This document shows, one piece after another, positions 1 to 5,758 of a stretch of DNA of 9,449 bases. Each line of letters opens with the position of its first letter. The stretch's first letter is position 1. The position numbers and the translations under genes are program-made. The notes beneath the pieces are model-generated. The model had not been told where the DNA came from. It ran no database searches and saw only the letters and a list, made by a program, of their open reading frames with translations. The DNA comes from Bacteroidota bacterium (GTDB lineage: Bacteria > Bacteroidota > Bacteroidia > Bacteroidales > VadinHA17), in the NCBI GenBank assembly GCA_030613125.1, contig JAUWMO010000121.1, positions 1 to 9,449 on the forward strand. The letters run 5' to 3'.

Positions 1-306
1 ACAGGTACTCTTGGAACAGGATCATGGTGCTTTACTACTGATCCTTCAGCAAATGAAGATGTTTTGGAGATCGTTGGTGAAAAAGGAAAAATAGTCTTCT
101 CTACATTTGATCCGATACCGGTTAAACTGATTACTTCAGAAGGGGAAAAGATTTTCGAGTACAAGAACCCAAACAATATTCAATTTCACCTTATTCAAAG
201 TATTGTGAACGAACTAACCAAAACAGGTAAATGTATAAGTACCGGAGAATCCGCTGCCCGCACAGCCAGAGTAATGGATAAAATTGTAAAAAGTTATTAT
301 ACCTGA
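1..306 (+). CDS. Gfo/Idh/MocA-family oxidoreductase, C-terminal part (5' truncated by window)
   Basis: The reading frame is open from base 1 and ends at a TGA at 304-306, so about 101 C-terminal residues are visible and the start lies outside the window. The visible part begins TGTLGTGSWCF and ends with GESAARTARVMDKIVKSYY. A 'tGe.aaRt..vmd.i...Y' ending with a preceding glycine-rich strand and an 'IVGEKGKIVFSTFDP' segment is typical of the C-terminal alpha/beta domain of Gfo/Idh/MocA proteins. These are NAD(P)-dependent dehydrogenases acting mostly on sugars, inositols and related compounds. The NAD-binding Rossmann domain and the catalytic Lys/His are not in the window, so the substrate cannot be judged. 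The gene converges on the lipoprotein gene with only 22 bases between the stop codons. The family call is fairly firm; the specific function is unknown. Confidence 0.8.
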   Translation, partial: TGTLGTGSWCFTTDPSANEDVLEIVGEKGKIVFSTFDPIPVKLITSEGEKIFEYKNPNNIQFHLIQSIVNELTKTGKCISTGESAARTARVMDKIVKSYYT

Positions 307-328
307 TTATTAGTTATACTTTTGAAGA

Positions 329-841
329 TCAAATTCCCCATGGATACTGATCCCTCTTTACACAGTATGTACCAGAATTACCGGAGGTCAGATCAATTTC
401 AAAGATCAACTTTTTCTGAGCACCACAATAAGGTTCAACAACCTTGATGTAATATTTTCCATGTACAACTCCTCTAACTTCAATATCCAGGTCATATAAA
501 CAATTACAGTCGCATAGAGCACTTTTCTCAAATTCTTCAATAATAATAGTATCTTTTGAGGTGCTAATTGAACAATAAAGGCTGTCGGGACAGCAATTAA
601 AACCTGCATTGATATGTGTCAATTCCAATTTTTTGCTTTCAGGGACATACAGGTATTTTATACAACTTTTTTTGTTCTCATATTGAAGTGCCAACGTAAA
701 AGCCTTGGATTGTTTGCATTGTGTATGGCTGACTATCTCGCCATCTATTGATCCAAGGTATTCTTCAGTTTCTTTTTCACAACTTATCATTAATAGAAAA
801 GTTACGAAAAAAGCAACTCTTAATAAAGGATTGGATTTCAT
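329..841 (-). CDS. small cysteine-rich lipoprotein of unknown function
   Basis: The product has 170 residues and an N-terminal lipoprotein signal: a basic start, a hydrophobic stretch (about residues 8-19) and LLMISC with the lipidated cysteine at residue 21. After it comes EKETEE, an acidic run like the surface-export signals described for some Bacteroidota lipoproteins, so the protein may reach the cell surface (inference). The mature part has ten more cysteines, at about residues 42, 60, 83, 84, 90, 110, 112, 114, 139 and 160, including NCC and CDCNC. CDCNCLYDLDIEVRG resembles a motif I associate with uncharacterised Bacteroidota proteins. Disulfides or metal binding are possible, but I recognise no function. 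The gene is monocistronic, convergent with the oxidoreductase and divergent from tkt. The ATG at 839-841 is chosen because it directly precedes the signal peptide. Confidence 0.75.
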   Translation of the reverse strand: MKSNPLLRVAFFVTFLLMISCEKETEEYLGSIDGEIVSHTQCKQSKAFTLALQYENKKSCIKYLYVPESKKLELTHINAGFNCCPDSLYCSISTSKDTIIIEEFEKSALCDCNCLYDLDIEVRGVVHGKYYIKVVEPYCGAQKKLIFEIDLTSGNSGTYCVKRDQYPWGI

Positions 842-979
842 TATTTTAAAAGATTATATACAAACATTTACAACTCACAAATATTATTCCAAAGTCAGAT
901 GTAATACATAGAAAAAAAAATGGCAGTATTCGGAATATATAAAAGGTTCTTCAGTGTAAAGAGTAGTTATCCTGGAATA

Positions 980-1001
980 TTGGAAGGTTGGAAGGTTGGA
1001 A
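980..1001. repeat. short tandem repeat, 8-bp unit TTGGAAGG, 2.75 copies
   Basis: TTGGAAGG occurs at 980-987 and 988-995, followed by TTGGAA at 996-1001, with no mismatches. It lies in non-coding DNA. A second, more degenerate 8-bp-period array occurs at 5671-5758. Confidence 0.85.
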
Positions 1002-1192
1002 CGTTTGAGCGAACTTGAGAGTAAAAACCTCATAGCCTGTCCCGAACTTGATTCGGAAAGTAGGTTGTGGAAAGGATTGTGGGAGTGAATAATAATGCTC
1101 ATCTGACACCTATTCATTTTCCGGATGAATCTTAATTTATATGTCGATAGTTTCTGTTTTGAATATTTGGTTAATAAGTTTTATCATGTACG

Positions 1193-1224
1193 GTTCTTCC
1201 AAGCTAAAAAACTTAATATTTTTG
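1193..1224 (+). promoter_or_regulatory. candidate Bacteroidota-type promoter of tkt
   Basis: TATTTTTG at 1217-1224 fits the TAnnTTTG -7 consensus of the Bacteroidota primary sigma factor. The -33 position, 20 bases upstream, reads GTTC (1193-1196), only a weak match to TTTG. Transcription would start near 1231 and leave a leader of about 35 bases before the ATG at 1266. The region is AT-rich, so a chance match is possible. Confidence 0.35.
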
Positions 1225-1265
1225 AGGCTAATTAACAACATTTCATAATTTCAAACTTATTTTCA

Positions 1266-3320
1266 ATGGATAACAATACTATTAATATGGCAGCAGATAA
1301 TATTCGCATCCTCTCAGCTGCTATGGTAGAAAAAGCAAATTCCGGTCACCCTGGAGGTGCTATGGGTGGAGCCGATTTTATTAATATCCTCTATACAGAA
1401 TTCCTGAATTTTGACCCGGATAATATGAGCTGGCCGGAACGCGATCGTTTCTTCCTTGATCCAGGCCACATGTCACCTATGCTCTATTCAGTTTTAACAA
1501 TGTTTGGGGCATTCTCCATAGATGATATTAAAAGCTTCAGGCAATGGAAGAGCCCGACACCCGGACATCCGGAATTGAATGTTGATAAAGGCATTGAAAA
1601 CACATCCGGGCCCTTGGGGCAAGGTCACGCGATGGCTGCTGGAGCCGCAATTGCAGAACGTTTTCTCGCTGCCCGTTTTGAAGAATGGATGTCACATAAA
1701 ATCTACACCTTTGTTTCTGATGGTGGTATCCAGGAAGAAATATCACAAGGCGCCGGCAGACTTGCAGGATTCCTGGGATTGAACAATCTTATCATGTTCT
1801 ATGATTCAAATGACATTCAACTTTCCACCGGTACTGACAAAGTTACTATTGAAGATACAGCAACGAAATATGAAGCCTGGGGATGGCGGGTGAAAACCAT
1901 CGATGGGAATAATCCTGATCAAATCCGGTTAGCACTTAGAGAAGCCAACAATGAAAATGATAAACCCTCTTTAATCATCGGAAAAACTATTATGGGGAAA
2001 GGTTGCATAACTGAGGAGGGAAAAAGTTTTGAAAGACAAACTTCAACTCACGGACAACCAATAAGTAAGGCAGGAGCATCATTTGAGAAAACTGTCCTGA
2101 AACTTGGGGGAGATCCGGAAGATCCATTTGTCATTTTACCCGAAATACAGAAATACTACAACCAGGTGATTGAAGTTAAAAGAAAAAAAATACAAGATAA
2201 AAGAAAAGAGAAAATTCAATGGGAAAAAGAAAACCCTGCTCTTGCCAAAAAGTATAAAAAGTTCCTCTCAGGGAAAATGCCTGATATTGATTTTAGCCAG
2301 ATTGACCAGAAAGAGAATATTGCTTCACGTTCTGCCTCAGGTATTGCCCTGGGCTATTTTGCACAACATGTTGAGAATATGATAGTTGCCTCAGCTGACC
2401 TTTCAAATAGCGATAAAACTGATGGCTTCTTAAAAAATTCAAAAGCATTTACAAAAGGTGATTTTTCAGGAGCTTTTCTGCAGGTCGGTGTTTCTGAACT
2501 TACCATGGCTGCAATGATGAACGGAATGGCCCTGCACGGTGGAGTAATACCTGTCGGAGGCACCTTTTTTGTATTTTCTGATTATATGAAGCCGGCTGCC
2601 AGAATGGCTGCACTGATGAAACTTCCCGTTAAATATGTATGGACCCACGATGCATTTCGTGTGGGTGAAGATGGCCCTACCCACCAGCCGGTAGAACAGG
2701 AAGCTCAGATCCGTCTTCTGGAACACCTCAAGAATCACTCCGGAAAACGAAGCATGCTTGTACTCAGACCTGCTGATGCTCCGGAAACAACTGTGGCATG
2801 GAAGATGGCGCTTGAGAATACACAGACACCAACCGCACTCATCTTGTCCAGGCAGGGTATTAAAGACCTTCCGGCACAGGGAAGTTCGAGGTATCAGGAT
2901 GCTTTAAAAGCAGAAAAGGGGGCTTATATAGTGAAAGTCTCTGATGGAAAACCAGATTTAATTTTAGTTGCCAGCGGATCAGAGGTTTCAACTCTTTTTG
3001 AAGGAGCTCAATTACTTGAAAAAGAAAAAGGATTGAAGGTCAGAGTTGTTTCGGCAATTTCTGAGGGATTATTCAGAGACCAGGATCCCTCCTACCAGCA
3101 AAGTATTTTACCCGAAGATATTCCAACACTGGGGCTCACAGCCGGATTACCGGTAACCCTTGCGGGACTGGTTGGGCCAAAAGGAAAAAGCATTGGCATG
3201 GAAAGTTTCGGCTACTCTGCTCCTGCCGGAGTTCTTGATGAAAAACTGGGATTTACCGGAATGAATGTTTTTAACAAAGCATTGGAATATTTAGCTGATC
3301 TTAAAAGTTCGATTACATAA
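1266..3320 (+). CDS. tkt: transketolase
   Basis: This cytoplasmic, thiamine-diphosphate (ThDP)- and Mg-dependent enzyme moves two-carbon ketol units between sugar phosphates in the non-oxidative pentose phosphate pathway. The 684-residue protein is complete. The N-terminal ThDP-binding domain shows GHPGG (His28), GHMS (His68), PGHPE (His101), GPLGQGH (115-121) and the metal-binding segment SDGGIQEE...FYDSND (Asp152, Asn182). In the pyrimidine-binding domain the catalytic glutamate is Glu411 (VSELTM), and GEDGPTHQP carries Asp469 and His473. Glu411 and His473 have the same numbers as in the E. coli enzyme from memory. A C-terminal transketolase domain follows. The usual GDG is SDG here, which I associate with the Bacteroidota form. 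A lysine-rich segment at about 300-340 adds length against the roughly 663 residues of E. coli. The ATG at 1266 is supported by the family start and the upstream promoter. The gene appears monocistronic. Confidence 0.97.
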   Translation: MDNNTINMAADNIRILSAAMVEKANSGHPGGAMGGADFINILYTEFLNFDPDNMSWPERDRFFLDPGHMSPMLYSVLTMFGAFSIDDIKSFRQWKSPTPGHPELNVDKGIENTSGPLGQGHAMAAGAAIAERFLAARFEEWMSHKIYTFVSDGGIQEEISQGAGRLAGFLGLNNLIMFYDSNDIQLSTGTDKVTIEDTATKYEAWGWRVKTIDGNNPDQIRLALREANNENDKPSLIIGKTIMGKGCITEEGKSFERQTSTHGQPISKAGASFEKTVLKLGGDPEDPFVILPEIQKYYNQVIEVKRKKIQDKRKEKIQWEKENPALAKKYKKFLSGKMPDIDFSQIDQKENIASRSASGIALGYFAQHVENMIVASADLSNSDKTDGFLKNSKAFTKGDFSGAFLQVGVSELTMAAMMNGMALHGGVIPVGGTFFVFSDYMKPAARMAALMKLPVKYVWTHDAFRVGEDGPTHQPVEQEAQIRLLEHLKNHSGKRSMLVLRPADAPETTVAWKMALENTQTPTALILSRQGIKDLPAQGSSRYQDALKAEKGAYIVKVSDGKPDLILVASGSEVSTLFEGAQLLEKEKGLKVRVVSAISEGLFRDQDPSYQQSILPEDIPTLGLTAGLPVTLAGLVGPKGKSIGMESFGYSAPAGVLDEKLGFTGMNVFNKALEYLADLKSSIT

Positions 3321-3341
3321 AAAGGTTGACTATCAATCATT

Positions 3342-3365
3342 TTTCAAAGTACTTCGTACATGAAA
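3342..3365. terminator. weak hairpin between convergent tkt and barrel genes
   Basis: TTTCA-aa-GTAC-ttc-GTAC-a-TGAAA folds into a 9-bp stem interrupted by a small internal loop. It is enclosed by ATCAAT (3332-3337) and ATTGAT (3376-3381). It sits in the 60-base gap where tkt and the minus-strand barrel gene converge, where a bidirectional terminator is expected. There is no convincing T-run on either side, so this is a tentative call. Confidence 0.3.
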
Positions 3366-3380
3366 TTTGAGTCTCATTGA

Positions 3381-4622
3381 TTAAAAACTATATTTGAGCT
3401 TAGCATAAATCATTGAATTGTCACTGTATTGACCGAACCGGCCATTTGAGTCACCAACAAATATGTTCGACCCCAAAAGGATGGAAAAACTGTCATTAAA
3501 ATCATAGGTAAGCTTCGGCCTGATCAAAGCATCCTCATTTGTTAAGCCTATGTATGAAAACAATTCCAGATGCAGAGTTTCCCGCAGGAAATCATAACGT
3601 GCCAGAAAAGTCATAGTATTTTCTGTTTTTTCATTCAGTATGTAATCATCATAATTAAGAATTATTTGTTGAATGAATTGTGTGCTTAACATTAAGCCCC
3701 CAATATTAAAATCCAGACCAACTAAATAGTGGAGGTAATCTTTTTGAATAAGGGCATCCTCCTGCACGGGATCTTCTGTCTGAAAATATTTGCCATTGTA
3801 ATAAGCCCCTTCTCCACGCAACACAACTCCCTTAATATCAGTACTGAAAGAGCCTCCGCCTACATATAGACGATGATGCTGCGGTACAATATTCAGACCT
3901 GTAAGTATGGGCATACCTGTAATTGTATCAATTTCAAATTGTTTTTGAATGTGCATACTTGGATTGTCATCCCATGTGTAAGCTCCCATTATTTCAAAAT
4001 CAATATTTGAGGTCATCGTTGAAAATTTACCAAACACCTCACTATTTTTGAGGCCAGGTTTAATTTCAGCCATTGACCAGTCAAAGGTTGCAGGTGCAGG
4101 AAATTCAGGTTGAACATACCATATTGAACCGGGCGGTGGCCTTTCGGTTGGAGTGAATACAGGTATCCAAATTATTTCGAAAGTGCTATTTCCGATATAA
4201 TAATCTAATTTTGTGGCAATAACGCCGGTTCTGATTTCATCAAAATCCGGCAAAAGAAATTCAGTTAGATTTAAAGGTGAAACAATATCGGTAATAAACA
4301 CTCCATCAGCTTTTCCCCATACAACCTGTTGCTTCCCAATTCTGATATCAAAATTCTCAAAATAGAGATCCAGATAGATCTCTCTCATTCTGAAATCCAG
4401 ACTATCTGCATTATACAGGTACATCATAGGATTTGCCTTAAAAGCTACTTTCTCGCCACTTGCCTCAAAGTTTAAATTAAGTGTTTGCTGAACTATGGAA
4501 AAATCACCAGTATTAAATAAAATGCCTTCATAAGTTCTTGCAAATCCTGAAATATCAAGATTTTGAGCGAATGTAAAATGACCGACTGCGATAAAAATTA
4601 TACTTAATGCTATTTTTTTCAT
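3381..4622 (-). CDS. outer-membrane beta-barrel protein, DUF1302-like
   Basis: I take the ATG at 4620-4622 as start (413 residues) because it opens a clean signal peptide, MKKIALSIIFIAVGHFTFAQ, cut near residue 20. An in-frame ATG ten codons upstream (4652) would put an unnatural MAIYGFKQIS in front. The mature protein has no internal hydrophobic helices. It alternates polar and aromatic residues in short strands and ends in YAKLKYSF, the terminal phenylalanine typical of barrels assembled by BamA. The segment RIGKQQVVWGKADGVFITD (about 94-112) followed by SPLNLTEFLLPDFDEIR resembles the 'RlGrQ.v.WGe...' region of DUF1302 proteins, found in other phyla next to RND pumps. It is the last gene of the minus-strand locus, 244 bases below the LolA-like gene, with a REP-like palindrome in the gap. 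Likely role: the outer-membrane component of the export route. The barrel is fairly sure; the family and cargo are not. Confidence 0.7.
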   Translation of the reverse strand: MKKIALSIIFIAVGHFTFAQNLDISGFARTYEGILFNTGDFSIVQQTLNLNFEASGEKVAFKANPMMYLYNADSLDFRMREIYLDLYFENFDIRIGKQQVVWGKADGVFITDIVSPLNLTEFLLPDFDEIRTGVIATKLDYYIGNSTFEIIWIPVFTPTERPPPGSIWYVQPEFPAPATFDWSMAEIKPGLKNSEVFGKFSTMTSNIDFEIMGAYTWDDNPSMHIQKQFEIDTITGMPILTGLNIVPQHHRLYVGGGSFSTDIKGVVLRGEGAYYNGKYFQTEDPVQEDALIQKDYLHYLVGLDFNIGGLMLSTQFIQQIILNYDDYILNEKTENTMTFLARYDFLRETLHLELFSYIGLTNEDALIRPKLTYDFNDSFSILLGSNIFVGDSNGRFGQYSDNSMIYAKLKYSF

Positions 4623-4731
4623 ACTAATTTGTTTAAATCCATAAATCGCCAATTAATAAGACCCTTCCAGCTCGAAAATTATCGGCATTCGGACGCCGGA
4701 ACGTCAAAAATCGAACATCAAAGACTATTTT

Positions 4732-4857
4732 CATGTCACACTTTATTTGTCGGATGTCATTTCGAGGGAAGCAGAGCGACGAGAAATCTCTATCATATAA
4801 ACAGGGAATTTCTCTCCGTCAATCGACGGATCGAAATGACAAAAAAGGTATGACATG
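4732..4857. repeat. REP/MITE-like imperfect inverted repeat, about 126 bp
   Basis: The outer arms at 4732-4751 and 4838-4857 match at 17 of 20 positions as inverted repeats (CATGTCA...TGACATG at the ends). Just inside are perfect 10-bp arms GTCATTTCGA (4756-4765) and TCGAAATGAC (4831-4840), then GAGAAATCTC on the left opposite GGGAATTTCTCTC on the right. No coding capacity is seen. GTCATTTCGA...GAGAAATCTC palindromes are a recurring intergenic element in Bacteroidota genomes (from memory). It lies between the LolA-like and barrel genes and its transcript would form a long stem, so it may affect mRNA stability or termination there. Confidence 0.7.
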
Positions 4858-4866
4858 GCACTATCC

Positions 4867-5652
4867 TTACATTCCTCTCATCATCATTCTTTCTGAAAAT
4901 TTTGAAGCCGGAAGGTTCGTGTTGATCTCAATATTACTTAGCTCCATAGTAGTTGTATGATCCTTCTGAACATTTTTCATTTCTGAATTGGTAATGACGA
5001 GGATTCCGGATATCTCTTTAAACTCTTTTATAGAAAGGATCTTTAGCAGGTCTTCATCTTCGTCATAGAATTCCTTTTTTAAACCGATAAAATTATCTTT
5101 TCTAATCCAGGTAATGGTTTTGGAATACATATAGTCTTCCTCTTTAGAGACGCTCTCCACAACATAATAGTCAACACCATCAATGGTTTCACTACGTAGC
5201 AGGGTATGAACATCAGCATCCGGTTTACGGTCACCAAGGTCGTCATAGGTAAAATCCGAACCCATAAAGTAGTCGCTTTTACTATCACTTGAAATTCTCT
5301 TGGTCTTCTTAAGTGCAGGCAGATATATCCACTGGTCATCACTTTTCTCAGAATCATAGCTCCAGCTCATGAATGATGTGTTTTTTACATCAGCTGGTGA
5401 TTGGAAAAACATGATACTTTTTTCTACATCACCCATGTCTTTGGTAAACTGTTTTATTTTCCTGACTCTCTGTTTTCCGCTTTTATTTATTAAAGTCATC
5501 GTTAAGTTAGAAGTCTGGTCATCGCCTTCAGGGCGATTGTAGACTTTTTCTATGATTTCCCTTGCTGTCATTTCCTGAGCAAAGAGCTGTGCTGTAAATC
5601 CTCCTGCAAATATTATTGCAAGAACGATTGCTGTAATTTTTGAAGTTTTCAT
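4867..5652 (-). CDS. periplasmic LolA-like protein (outer membrane lipoprotein-sorting family)
   Basis: The 261-residue precursor has a signal peptide (residues 1-26, ending AQLFAQ) and no lipobox, so the mature protein should be soluble in the periplasm. After it, MTAREIIEKVYNRPEGDD leads into strand-rich sequence. WIYLPALKKTKRI (108-120) and DYFMGSDFTYDDL (127-139) are hallmarks of the family annotated 'outer membrane lipoprotein-sorting protein' (LolA_like, Pfam PF17131 from memory). Members share the LolA/LolB fold, a half-barrel that carries a hydrophobic ligand, but they are not the housekeeping LolA. They are often encoded beside RND/MMPL pumps, as here. I infer that it receives the pump's substrate and carries it to the outer membrane. 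The gap to the pump gene is 101 bases and holds an unusual 8-bp-register array. The family call is strong; the ligand is unknown. Confidence 0.87.
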   Translation of the reverse strand: MKTSKITAIVLAIIFAGGFTAQLFAQEMTAREIIEKVYNRPEGDDQTSNLTMTLINKSGKQRVRKIKQFTKDMGDVEKSIMFFQSPADVKNTSFMSWSYDSEKSDDQWIYLPALKKTKRISSDSKSDYFMGSDFTYDDLGDRKPDADVHTLLRSETIDGVDYYVVESVSKEEDYMYSKTITWIRKDNFIGLKKEFYDEDEDLLKILSIKEFKEISGILVITNSEMKNVQKDHTTTMELSNIEINTNLPASKFSERMMMRGM

Positions 5653-5670
5653 AATTTTTATTTTTTAATT

Positions 5671-5758
5671 ATTTAATGGTTCAATGTATTAATGATTTAA
5701 TGATGTAATGGTACAGTTGAATAATTGTATCATTATACCATTATATTATTGGATTATT
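5671..5758. repeat. degenerate 8-bp-register inverted array between pump and LolA-like genes
   Basis: Eleven consecutive 8-bp units are visible. AATG closes the first five (at 5675, 5683, 5691, 5699, 5707). Two intermediate units follow, then CATT (5731, 5739) and TATT (5747, 5755), all exactly in step. The AATG and CATT halves are complementary, giving arms 5699-5715 and 5726-5742 with 14 of 17 identities around a 10-base loop. The last unit overlaps the stop codon of the pump gene (5754-5756). In the minus-strand mRNA this would form a hairpin with two mismatches and one G-U pair just after the pump gene. Confidence 0.7.

Larger units (their letters stand above)
842..1265. other. 424-base gene-free region between lipoprotein gene and tkt
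   Basis: This divergent intergenic stretch must hold the promoters of both flanking genes. It contains an 8-bp tandem repeat (980-1001), a small hairpin CCGAA-CTTGA-TTCGG (1042-1056) and a second one, ATTCAT-tttccgg-ATGAAT (1112-1130). A candidate tkt promoter lies near its right end. A minus-strand open frame at 884-1117 crosses the repeat, has a low-complexity Ser/Leu/His/Phe-rich translation and resembles no family, so I do not call it a gene. No RNA gene was recognised. Confidence 0.6.

Noticed and set aside
884..1117. 77-codon minus-strand open frame in the gap before tkt
   Set aside because: It covers the tandem repeat and hairpins, its translation resembles no family and is low in complexity, and it has no convincing start context. 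More likely chance.
4623..4652. Upstream ATG for the barrel protein (10 extra residues)
   Set aside because: The second methionine begins a standard signal peptide, and the extra MAIYGFKQIS would displace its basic N-terminus.
4653..4866. Possible CRISPR or tRNA-like structure
   Set aside because: There are only two inverted arms, with no regularly spaced direct repeats and no cloverleaf. A REP/MITE-like palindrome explains it better.
4629..4960. Two overlapping plus-strand open frames (74 and 75 codons)
   Set aside because: They read through the REP-like palindrome and into the antisense of the LolA-like gene. No domain or plausible start was seen.
5653..5753. Riboswitch or small RNA in the gap between pump and LolA-like genes
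   Set aside because: The region is very AT-rich and fully described by the 8-bp-register array. No known aptamer core is seen.
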